DNA of 5,043 nt from Planctomycetota bacterium. GTDB taxonomy: Bacteria; Planctomycetota; JAJSAM01. The position numbers and the translations under genes are program-made. Location: positions 1 through 5,043 of the forward strand of contig JAOZQC010000289.1 of the NCBI GenBank assembly GCA_029932425.1, written 5' to 3'. Below the pieces are notes generated by a model. The model had not been told where the DNA came from. It did no database searches and saw only the letters and a list, made by a program, of their open reading frames with translations. Below, in pieces: positions 1-5,043 of the stretch (positions are counted from its first letter, which is position 1; each line of letters starts with the position of its first letter).

Positions 1-137
1 AGCCCCGGCGGGCAATGTCACGCCGGTCCTCATGCCCCGGGCGGGCAACACGATGGAAGAGGGGACGATCACGGCCTGGCGCGTCGGTCCGGGCGATTCA
101 ATCGAACTCGGGCAGATCATCTTCGACGTCGAGACCG
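1..137 (+). pseudogene. N-terminal fragment of a lipoyl-domain E2 acyltransferase (2-oxoacid dehydrogenase complex)
   Basis: Read from base 2, the frame gives a typical lipoyl-domain start: VLMPRAGNTMEEGTI, then W-x-V-x-x-GD, then I-x-F-D-V-E-T. In E2 subunits of pyruvate, acetoin or branched-chain dehydrogenases this is followed at once by D-K-A, whose lysine carries lipoate. Here the residues after E-T are G-S-L, and the rest of the frame, although open to 2266, only reads the opposite strand of the aminopeptidase gene. The likely start codon lies just upstream of the window. What remains is about 45 residues with no lipoyl lysine, no subunit-binding domain and no catalytic domain, so it cannot act as an E2. 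Which 2-oxoacid complex it came from cannot be told. The homology to the lipoyl family is clear; whether the break exists in the genome or only in the assembly is open. Confidence 0.75.
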
Positions 138-1975
138 GTAGCCTCCGCCCAGGCCTCGGCCACCGCCAGGAGGTTCTGTCGCTTGCCGGTCTTCACGAGC
201 TCCTCCGCGGCGAGGATCCGGCCCACCACGTCCGGGGCCCGGCGTACGGCGCGGAGGAGCATCTTGTCCCCCGGGTTCATTTCCAGGCGGTGCACCACGG
301 AGCCGTCGGGATCGATGCGGACCTGGAGCGGGGGCGCGGCCATGGGGAAGACGAAGACGTGGTTCCGCTCGGAGACGGCCACCGTCCGTCGTTCCCACGT
401 CTCGTCCGGGCGCTCCCAGGCGATCACGAGGTCGAACGCGAACGGTCCCGGCGCCCCGGTCTCGTCCTTCTTCTTCGGCGAGAGCTTCTCCTCCGGGACC
501 TGCTTCTGCACGAGGGTGAAGGTGCCTTCCCCCTTCTCGGGGTCGTGAGCGAAGGTCACCTTCAGGTCGGGGAAACCCTTCCGGTAGAACCACTGCTCGA
601 AGAAGCGGACGAGCGAGCGCCCGGAATGCTCCTCCATGACGCGGCGGAAGTCCCCCGTCTCCACGGTGCGACCGGAGTAGCGGCGGAGGTAGTCGTGCAC
701 CGCGGGCCAGAACACCTCGTCGCCGAGCTCCCTCCGCAGCATGTGGAGCCGGATCGCTCCTCCGGGATAGAGGTGCCGGTCGTACATGTCCCAGCTCGAG
801 TTGTAGACCCGGGTGACGATGGGGCGCTGGTAGCGGGTGTCGGCCTCCTTCATGTAGCGGCGGGCGCACTGGAGAAGGTCGTAGCGGAACGCGTCGTCTC
901 CCTCCTTGTCCTCGTACCAGAGGGCCTCCGTGTAGGTGGCCCAGGACTCCTTCAGCCAGGCGTGGGCGAAGTCGCGGATCACCACCGCGTCGCCGAAGTA
1001 GCTGTGGGCCATCTCGTGGACGTTGACGATGTCCGTGAAACGGACGAGGTCCTTCGCCAGGATCTCGTCGGCGACGAAGAAGTCGTCCCAGCTCACGAGG
1101 GAGATGTTCTCCATGGCGCCGCCGAAGGCGGGAAGGGCGAACTGGTAGTACTTGGGGAAGGGGAAGGGGTTGCCCATCTTCTCCTGGAGCCAGCCCATGA
1201 TCTCCGGCGTGCGCCCGAAGCTCCGGCGGAGGTTCTCCGGCGTCACCCGCCCCTTCGCCCCGAAGTAGGCGATGGGCCGGCCCTCGAAGGGCTCGTCGTC
1301 CACGCGCACGAACTCCCCCACGGTGAGGCAGAGGAGGTAGCTCGGACAGGGGAAGTCCAGGCGCCAGTGGGCGGTCTTCGTCCCGTCCCCGTTTCTCTCC
1401 TCCGACTCGAGGACGCCGCCCGCGAGGATCACCATCTCCTCCGGGGCGGTGAGGTGGAAGGAGAGCGTGGTGCGCACCGCGGGCTGGTCCACGCAGGGAA
1501 GCCAGTACCGGGCGCGCTCCGTCTCGTGATCGGTGGCGACCCAGGACGCCCGGTCCGGGTACTCCGCGTCCGGCCCGGAGAAGACGAGGCCGCTCCGAGG
1601 GTGATCCACCCGGTAGGCGATCCGCACCTCCCGCGTCTCCCCCCTGGCGAAGGGCTCTTCCCAGAGGACGGTGATCCGGCGGCCGTCGACCTGGGCGGAG
1701 AGCGCCCGGCCCGCGGGGTCTTTGACCTCCACGTCGAGCAGGTCGCAGGCGTCGAGAACGAGCTTGCGCTCCCCCGGCCGGTTGGCGACGACCCGGGTGA
1801 CCACCACTCCCTCCGCGGAGCGGGCGGGGATGTCGAAAGACAGGGTGAGGTCGAGGTGCTTCGGCTCCAGGCCGAGGTCGGGCGGGTAGTGACTCTCCGC
1901 CCCGGGAATGGTGAAGTCGCCGCGCTCGCCCGCGCATGCCCGGCCGTGAACGAGATCGAAATCGGAGAGGAGCAT
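98..1975 (-). CDS. M1-family zinc aminopeptidase, C-terminus apparently truncated
   Basis: This is a gluzincin metallopeptidase that removes N-terminal residues from peptides; it has no signal peptide and is probably cytosolic. The 625-residue product has the N-terminal beta domain (about 1-230), the exopeptidase motif GGAMEN (285-290) and the zinc site HEMAH (H320, E321, H324). The third zinc ligand E343 falls exactly 18 residues later. Y403, in LYPGGA, fits the conserved transition-state tyrosine. A beta domain follows (about 465-565), then helices (about 570-614) resembling the beginning of the HEAT/ARM-like C-terminal domain. That domain normally brings such proteins to about 850 residues. 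Here it stops after roughly one repeat, and the last 11 residues (615-625) are read from the back of the lipoyl gene fragment. The ATG at 1975 was chosen because GGAGG (1987-1983) lies 7 nt upstream and the family N-terminus starts here. The frame stays open to 2509, but that extension runs antisense to the sigma gene. Family call is certain; natural length is doubtful. Confidence 0.95.
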   Translation of the reverse strand: MLLSDFDLVHGRACAGERGDFTIPGAESHYPPDLGLEPKHLDLTLSFDIPARSAEGVVVTRVVANRPGERKLVLDACDLLDVEVKDPAGRALSAQVDGRRITVLWEEPFARGETREVRIAYRVDHPRSGLVFSGPDAEYPDRASWVATDHETERARYWLPCVDQPAVRTTLSFHLTAPEEMVILAGGVLESEERNGDGTKTAHWRLDFPCPSYLLCLTVGEFVRVDDEPFEGRPIAYFGAKGRVTPENLRRSFGRTPEIMGWLQEKMGNPFPFPKYYQFALPAFGGAMENISLVSWDDFFVADEILAKDLVRFTDIVNVHEMAHSYFGDAVVIRDFAHAWLKESWATYTEALWYEDKEGDDAFRYDLLQCARRYMKEADTRYQRPIVTRVYNSSWDMYDRHLYPGGAIRLHMLRRELGDEVFWPAVHDYLRRYSGRTVETGDFRRVMEEHSGRSLVRFFEQWFYRKGFPDLKVTFAHDPEKGEGTFTLVQKQVPEEKLSPKKKDETGAPGPFAFDLVIAWERPDETWERRTVAVSERNHVFVFPMAAPPLQVRIDPDGSVVHRLEMNPGDKMLLRAVRRAPDVVGRILAAEELVKTGKRQNLLAVAEAWAEATGLDVEDDLPEFD

Positions 1976-1982
1976 GGGACCG

Positions 1983-1987
1983 CCTCC
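1983..1987 (-). promoter_or_regulatory. Strong ribosome binding site deciding the aminopeptidase start
   Basis: On the minus strand GGAGG is followed by a 7-nt spacer and ATG at 1975. This is near-ideal Shine-Dalgarno spacing and rules out the much longer upstream extension of the frame. Confidence 0.8.
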
Positions 1988-2005
1988 GGAACATGGGAAG
2001 GCCGG

Positions 2006-2011
2006 ATTGTA
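2006..2011 (-). promoter_or_regulatory. Candidate -10 box for the aminopeptidase gene
   Basis: TACAAT on the minus strand (5 of 6 matches to TATAAT) lies about 30 nt upstream of the ATG at 1975. This would give a short leader containing the GGAGG site. No good TTGACA-like box is seen 16-18 bp upstream. An activator or an alternative sigma factor may be involved, or the match may be chance. Confidence 0.4.
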
Positions 2012-2028
2012 GGTCACCGCCCCCGGCT

Positions 2029-2213
2029 CTCCCGCAAAAGCGGCGGACGGACTTGTACTACTGACCTTCCGAGTCTCCGCGCGGCTCGCGGATTCGGGAG
2101 GAGTACGCGCCGAAGGGGCCCGCCGCCGGGCGGCAAGCAAGGGGAGGCTGCGGTAAACGGCCGGCGGGGGAGGATCCCGGCGAAAAAAGACAGCGCAATC
2201 GCGCCCGCGCTGT
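2029..2213 (-). repeat. Intergenic repeat, copy A (sense toward the aminopeptidase gene)
   Basis: Read on the minus strand, this segment aligns with 3388-3594 on the plus strand. Shared parts in order are: ACAGCGCGG as the 5' arm of a hairpin; the closing arm ending CTGTC followed by TTTTTTCGCCGGG; a GC-rich variable stretch; a CCCC-TTCG-CGCGT-CTCC stretch; the identical 15-mer CGAATCCGCGAGCCG; GCGGAG; GGTCAGTRGTAC (2066-2055); and GCGGGAG (2035-2029). The central block is about 80% identical by eye, with small gaps. Copy A has a much shorter hairpin loop than copy B. No coding potential is evident. Sitting before a gene in the same sense in both copies suggests a regulatory or structured-RNA role, but a dispersed non-autonomous repeat is equally possible. 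Confidence 0.75.
2183..2213 (-). terminator. Intrinsic terminator on the minus strand
   Basis: On the minus strand ACAGCGC (2213-2207) pairs perfectly with GCGCTGT (2196-2190). The 10-nt loop is followed by C and then six T (2188-2183). This is a textbook hairpin-plus-T-tract. It would stop leftward transcription coming from the sigma-factor region before it reaches the aminopeptidase. It forms the distal end of repeat copy A. Confidence 0.65.
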
Positions 2214-2252
2214 GTGTTCCCCACAACCATGAGCCGCGGAAAAGTCGAGTCG

Positions 2253-2280
2253 TGGACGGATCGTGATGACCGGCTACAAT
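2253..2280 (+). promoter_or_regulatory. Candidate promoter for the sigma-factor operon
   Basis: TGGACG (2253-2258, 4 of 6 matches to TTGACA) is separated by 16 bp from TACAAT (2275-2280, 5 of 6 matches to TATAAT). Initiation would fall near 2286, leaving a leader of about 20 nt before the ATG pair at 2304 and 2307. This argues against the upstream GTG at 2214 and ATG at 2229 as starts. Confidence 0.5.
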
Positions 2281-2303
2281 CCCAAGGGTATCCGCGGAGA
2301 ACG

Positions 2304-2895
2304 ATGATGCGAATAGGGAACTGGCTTTTCCTGCTGGAAAAGGATCGGGATTCCGCCTGGGAAACCTTGTGGACCTCCCTTTCCGCCGTCCCCCGCGGCG
2401 TGGCGTTGCGGCACCGGCTGCCTTCGAGGCTGGTGGAGGAGGAAGCCGTGCCGGAGGCGGTGATCCGGCTGATGCGCGACACGTCCCCGCTCCGAACGGT
2501 ACGGTCCACGACCGAGCTCTCCTCGTTCCTCTGGGGCTATCTGCGAAACGTGACGCGGGAGATCCTCCGGAACGAGCACCGTAAACGTGAAGCGACGCTG
2601 GCACTCGCGAAAGGTTCCTCCGCCCCCCCCCCGGCAACCTGCCCGGACTGCGGTACCCGGCCTCACGAAGAAGCAGGCCGGAGCCCTGCGGCTTTATCGG
2701 GAGGGGAAGAGGATCTCCGAGATCGCGCGGGAGCTGGGCATCGGATGGAGCGCGGCCAGGGGAAGACTGGAGCGGGCCGCCGCCCACTTGGACGCCGGAT
2801 CGGGGAGCGAGCCGAGTAAGGACCGGCAGATGGATGAGAGACGGCACGCCCGGATCAAATGGGCCCTTCGCTACCTCCAGCTTGGTCGGTTATGA
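2304..2895 (+). CDS. ECF-like sigma-70 family RNA polymerase sigma factor, frameshifted at a C10 tract
   Basis: Two frames together make one sigma factor that directs RNA polymerase to selected promoters. The first frame (from 2304) gives a region-2-like part. It includes LVEEEAVPEAVIRLMRD (43-59) and FLWGYLRNVTREILRNEHRK (75-94), the usual W-x-x-x-x-x-N-x-x-R-x-x-x-R helix. After the C-run the frame shifts by one; positions 2632-2895 then continue with LTKKQAGALRLYREGKRISE and IARELGIGWSAARGRL (about 120-155). This is a region-4 helix-turn-helix with the L-T-x-x-Q opening. Removing one C gives 196 residues, a normal ECF size. As written, the first frame ends at 2819 without a helix-turn-helix. 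GGAGA (2296-2300) is 3 nt before the ATG at 2304 and 6 nt before the ATG at 2307, so the second ATG may be used. The stop overlaps the next gene. No anti-sigma gene is visible. A sequencing indel, a phase-variable tract or ribosomal slippage are all possible. Confidence 0.75.
2623..2632 (+). repeat. Homopolymer tract of ten C inside the sigma-factor gene
   Basis: Ten consecutive C lie between the region-2-like and region-4-like halves and coincide with the point where the coding frame changes. This is the longest single-base run noticed in the window. A nine-C tract would join the halves in frame. Confidence 0.95.
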
Positions 2896-3248
2896 GAACT
2901 TTGCAGGGTAGCTTCGTCGTCTTCGCAATAACGGCTGCCATGGCGCTCGCCGCCTCTGAGAAGGCGGATGGCGGGTCCTACATACTCAGGGGAAGGGTGA
3001 ATGGAACCGCGAGCGTTGCCCCTGATGGCATCGTCGGGTGGATGAACACCTCAGAGTACGGTAGTGATACTTTCCGGTGGAACGACGTGAACAAGGAGTA
3101 CGAGATCTACGATGGCGCCTCCGGCCAGTTTGTCGGTGAGTTCATTCTGACGAAGCCGAACGGTCCCCCACCTCCCGACTACTTCGTTCAGTACTACGAC
3201 CGGTTCGGCCAGCCGGACGGAACCGGAACCTGGGACAAGGCTTCTTGA
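2892..3248 (+). CDS. Small exported protein of unknown function
   Basis: I do not recognise a family. The 118-residue product starts with a probable Sec signal peptide: R2, then a hydrophobic stretch about residues 8-21, with A-L-A (18-20) a plausible cleavage site. There is no lipobox cysteine. The mature part of about 98 residues has no cysteine. It is rich in aromatic residues, glycine and acidic residues (for example GSYILRGRVNG, TFRWNDVNKEYEIYDG, PPPPDYFVQYYDRFGQPDGT) and is likely a small beta-rich fold; a GPPPPDY turn sits near the C-terminus. The ATG at 2892 overlaps the sigma-factor stop in an ATGA junction. It has no clear ribosome binding site of its own, which points to translational coupling. 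An in-frame ATG at 2859 would add 11 residues before the signal peptide and is less likely. Its place suggests that the sigma factor and this protein act in one process, perhaps an envelope response; that is inference. Confidence 0.65.
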   Translation: MRTLQGSFVVFAITAAMALAASEKADGGSYILRGRVNGTASVAPDGIVGWMNTSEYGSDTFRWNDVNKEYEIYDGASGQFVGEFILTKPNGPPPPDYFVQYYDRFGQPDGTGTWDKAS

Positions 3249-3387
3249 GGGCCATTCTCCCCAGAGAGGATGGATCGCACGAACAGTGTGTCTCTCTCGG
3301 GCGTAAGGTAACCTGTTGGGGATCGTCGGGGCTTCGGTGAACCGCGATTGCGGCGAACGCTGGACCCGGGCCATCGGGAGAAGGATT
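3249..3387. other. Non-coding gap after the small exported protein
   Basis: No credible gene is seen. CCCAGAGAG (3260-3268) can pair with CTCTCTCGGG (3292-3301) with one bulged base across a 23-nt loop. There is no T-tract, so this is at best a weak or factor-dependent stop signal for the upstream operon. The rest has no pattern I can support. Confidence 0.4.
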
Positions 3388-3445
3388 GACAGCGCGGTCA
3401 AGCCCGCAGCCCAACTGCAACGGGCAGGTCCGCACTGTCTTCTTC
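3388..3445 (+). terminator. Terminator-like hairpin at the 5' end of repeat copy B
   Basis: GACAGCGCGG pairs with CCGCACTGTC with a single C/A mismatch. An inner GCCC (3402-3405) can pair with GGGC (3421-3424). TTCTTC follows directly. The T-tract is interrupted, so termination would be weaker than at the homologous hairpin of copy A. It could end transcription of the small exported protein operon. Confidence 0.4.
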
Positions 3446-3594
3446 GCCGGGGGGGACAGATTCTCCTCCTCCGGCAGCGTTGCGCGGCCGCCCCTCTTCG
3501 CCGCGTGCTCCCGGCGAATCCGCGAGCCGTGCGGAGCTTTGGAGGGTCAGTGGTACGAACCCGCGATTCGGCAGTGGGTTTGATTCTGCGGGAG
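3388..3594 (+). repeat. Intergenic repeat, copy B (sense toward the large exported protein)
   Basis: This is the plus-strand partner of copy A. It carries the hairpin arms GACAGCGCGG (3388-3397) and CCGCACTGTC (3430-3439), then TTCTTCGCCGGG, the GC-rich variable stretch, CGAATCCGCGAGCCG (3515-3529), GCGGAG, GGTCAGTGGTAC (3545-3556) and GCGGGAG (3588-3594). Here the terminal GCGGGAG doubles as the ribosome binding site of the gene at 3603. Between GGTCAGTGGTAC and GCGGGAG it has extra bases that form a stem CGAACCC (3556-3562) with GGGTTTG (3576-3582). Copies A and B are inverted relative to each other and flank the sigma-factor operon. Confidence 0.75.
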
Positions 3595-3600
3595 CGAGGA
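3591..3600 (+). promoter_or_regulatory. Ribosome binding site of the large exported protein
   Basis: GGAGCGAGGA precedes the ATG at 3603. The GGAG at its start has an 8-nt spacer, which supports this start codon. Confidence 0.6.
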
Positions 3601-3602
3601 CC

Positions 3603-5043
3603 ATGTCGGGAAGAATCGTGGCGATCATCCTCGCGGCGGGCGTTCTCCTTTGCGCGGGGCTCACCTCGATGCTTCTCCACCAAGAGGTAGAACCCGGTTC
3701 TTCTCCCCCCGAGAGAACCGACTTCCCTTCGGCATCCGGGACGCGGGTTGCCGGCTCCGCTCCCGGCGGTCCGGGTGCGGCCAGGCGGACGAACTGTCCG
3801 CCGGTCCGGATCGAGGGGAAGGTGGTCGATGGAGGCGGAACCCCGGTTCCTTGGGCGAAGGTCATTTCCCAGGACCGGTTGATGACATGGACCGGGGAGG
3901 AGGGAACCTTTGCCTGGGAGCGCCCGTTGCCGGCCAGATTGAGAATCGTCGCTGCCGGCTTTCGTCCGCGTGAGATCGCCATCCCCGAGTCCGGGACGCG
4001 GCACGTCGATCTGGGCGAGATCCATCTGGAAGGTGCCGCCGATGCGGTCATCCGGGTGCGACGTTATCTGGGCGAACCTGTGGGCGGCTGCGTCGTGAGC
4101 TGGTGCCTGCCCCGCCCCCCGGATTCCTCCTTCAATACTCGCCGGGTTCCTCCGATTCCGGACGAGCGATGGATCGCGATCGGGACAACGGATGCGGAGG
4201 GGCGTGTGACCGCGTCCGGGCTTCCGGTCGGCCGGCCGCTCCTCCTTCGGGTCGAAGGAGCGGACGGCACTCTGTCTGTGGAAGGACCCGTGATCATCGG
4301 CGTGCGGACGGGGAACTTCGTAGAACTGCGCATTCCCTTGCTTCACCTCTTGACGGTGGAGTGCGGGCTTGCCCTGTCACGCTCCGAACCCCGGCCGCCG
4401 CTCACGATCGAACGGATCGATGGTCCCCCGGGGGGACGGTGGATCCGGAGGCTGGCGAACACGGGTGGTCCGGCCCGGCTGCGCCTACCGGCCGGCACCT
4501 ACGTCATCGCCTGCAATGTGGGGGGAAGTCGGTATGAGAAGAGAATCCTTCTCACGGAGGGTCGCCGCATCGATCTGGATGTCGGGATGCCTGCGGTCCT
4601 GCGTCTCAGAGTCGTGGGACCGGAAGGGAAGCCGGTACCGGAGTTCCGGGCGGTGGCCGTCACCGGTTCCGCCTCCGGTCCCGCGGCTCTCCGGGCATTG
4701 TTCGCTGATCCGGCGCGACCGGTGATCGGCAAGGACGGGCGCGTGGTTCTGCGAGTTCCCGCCGCGAAGGGGGGCCCCGCCGGCTTCACCATCCTGATCC
4801 GCGCTCCCGGGATGGCTCCCGCGCAGGAGTACCTCGAACTGGGCTCGGCACGGACCGAGCGGGAAGTGTCCGTCTCCCTCGCCCGCGGCGTGCGGATCGC
4901 AGGAACGGTGCGGGAGTCTCCTCCGGGAGGTGAGGTGCGGCTCTACTACCTTCGCTCGGAAAGCGGTTCCGGGTGGCCGGACGAAGCCGCCCCTTTGGTC
5001 TCTCGCGCTCCTCTGGGTGCGGATGGAAGCTACGAGTTGGACG
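3603..5043 (+). CDS. Large exported protein with carboxypeptidase-regulatory-like repeats (partial, runs off the window)
   Basis: One frame without a stop gives 480 residues and continues past the window end. Residues 4-25 form a hydrophobic signal or membrane anchor after R4; C17 does not sit in a good lipobox. A Pro/Gly/Ser-rich linker follows (about 30-66). Then come several beta-sandwich units of the carboxypeptidase-regulatory / transthyretin-like type. The first (about 68-143) starts IEGKVVDGGGTPVPWAKV and has T-G-E-E-G-T-F, A-A-G-F and H-V-D-L-G-E-I. The second (about 148-245) contains TTDAEGRVTASGLPVG. Another unit (about 331-426) starts LRLRVVGPEGKPVPEFRAVA, and one starts at about 429 (GVRIAGTVRE) and reaches LGADGSYELD at the edge. 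Such units usually act as structural spacers or binding modules on secreted or surface proteins. No catalytic domain is visible, but one could follow downstream. The start is supported by the upstream GGAG. Function is not predictable from this part. Confidence 0.8.
   Translation, partial: MSGRIVAIILAAGVLLCAGLTSMLLHQEVEPGSSPPERTDFPSASGTRVAGSAPGGPGAARRTNCPPVRIEGKVVDGGGTPVPWAKVISQDRLMTWTGEEGTFAWERPLPARLRIVAAGFRPREIAIPESGTRHVDLGEIHLEGAADAVIRVRRYLGEPVGGCVVSWCLPRPPDSSFNTRRVPPIPDERWIAIGTTDAEGRVTASGLPVGRPLLLRVEGADGTLSVEGPVIIGVRTGNFVELRIPLLHLLTVECGLALSRSEPRPPLTIERIDGPPGGRWIRRLANTGGPARLRLPAGTYVIACNVGGSRYEKRILLTEGRRIDLDVGMPAVLRLRVVGPEGKPVPEFRAVAVTGSASGPAALRALFADPARPVIGKDGRVVLRVPAAKGGPAGFTILIRAPGMAPAQEYLELGSARTEREVSVSLARGVRIAGTVRESPPGGEVRLYYLRSESGSGWPDEAAPLVSRAPLGADGSYELD

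Noticed and set aside
32..2266. 744-codon open frame on the plus strand
   Set aside because: Only its first ~35 codons (to about 137) resemble a protein, the lipoyl domain. The rest is the reverse complement of the aminopeptidase gene, open because of high GC and codon bias.
1976..2509. Upstream extension of the aminopeptidase frame giving 803 residues
   Set aside because: The added 178 residues lie antisense to the sigma gene and cross the intrinsic terminator and the -10 box. The ATG at 1975 has an ideal GGAGG and matches the family N-terminus.
2637..2652. C-P-D-C-G zinc-ribbon-like motif in the first frame after the C run
   Set aside because: It is a single CxxC without a second pair, in the frame that has lost the helix-turn-helix, and it reads through to unrelated Arg/Gly-rich sequence. 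Most likely an out-of-frame artefact.
3386..3391. Perfect TTGACA, a possible -35 box
   Set aside because: No TATAAT-like sequence is found 15-19 bp downstream, and most of the match is the arm of the repeat hairpin.
3541..3600. tRNA-like look: GGTCAGTGGTA resembles a D-arm and GGGTTTGATTC resembles a T-arm
   Set aside because: There is no room for an anticodon arm between them and no 7-bp acceptor stem or CCA-proximal end. Copy A does not keep the second part.
3051..4346. 431-codon open frame on the minus strand
   Set aside because: It is Arg/Pro-rich and low-complexity, lies opposite two better-supported genes and repeat copy B, and has no recognisable domain.
1..5043. CRISPR array, transposase, rRNA or integrase attachment site
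   Set aside because: No regularly spaced short repeats, no recognisable transposase or integrase protein in any frame, and no conserved rRNA sequence were seen.

Overview
GC-rich bacterial DNA with long open frames on both strands. The zinc aminopeptidase type, a stand-alone ECF-like sigma factor and a secreted multi-domain carboxypeptidase-regulatory-like protein suit an environmental bacterium such as an Acidobacteriota-like or similar deep lineage. That assignment is an inference from gene types only and is low confidence.

Layout. Positions 1 to about 137 (+) hold the first ~45 residues of a lipoyl-domain E2 subunit (2-oxoacid dehydrogenase complex). The homology stops just before the lipoyl-lysine motif. 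From about 137 to 1975 (-) lies an M1-family zinc aminopeptidase. Its own C-terminal helical domain appears cut at the same point, so the place where the two genes meet looks like a deletion, rearrangement or assembly chimera. Positions 1976-2303 are a divergent control region. It has a -10 box for each side, an intrinsic terminator on the minus strand, and copy A of a ~185-bp repeat. Positions 2304-2895 (+) encode an ECF-like sigma factor whose two halves are in different frames, broken exactly at a run of ten C. Its stop overlaps the start of a 118-residue exported protein of unknown function (2892-3248) in an ATGA junction. Positions 3249-3602 contain copy B of the repeat. From 3603 to the window end, one uninterrupted frame encodes the first 480 residues of a large exported protein built from beta-sandwich repeats.

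How it fits together. The sigma factor and the small exported protein look like one translationally coupled operon. The two repeat copies flank this operon in inverted orientation, and each points toward the neighbouring gene (aminopeptidase on the left, large exported protein on the right). Each copy has a GACAG-type hairpin followed by TTYTTCGCC-like sequence at its distal end. Each also has a strongly conserved block with a 6-bp stem that stays paired in both copies. The most notable points are this repeat pair, the C10 frameshift in the sigma gene, and the E2/aminopeptidase junction.
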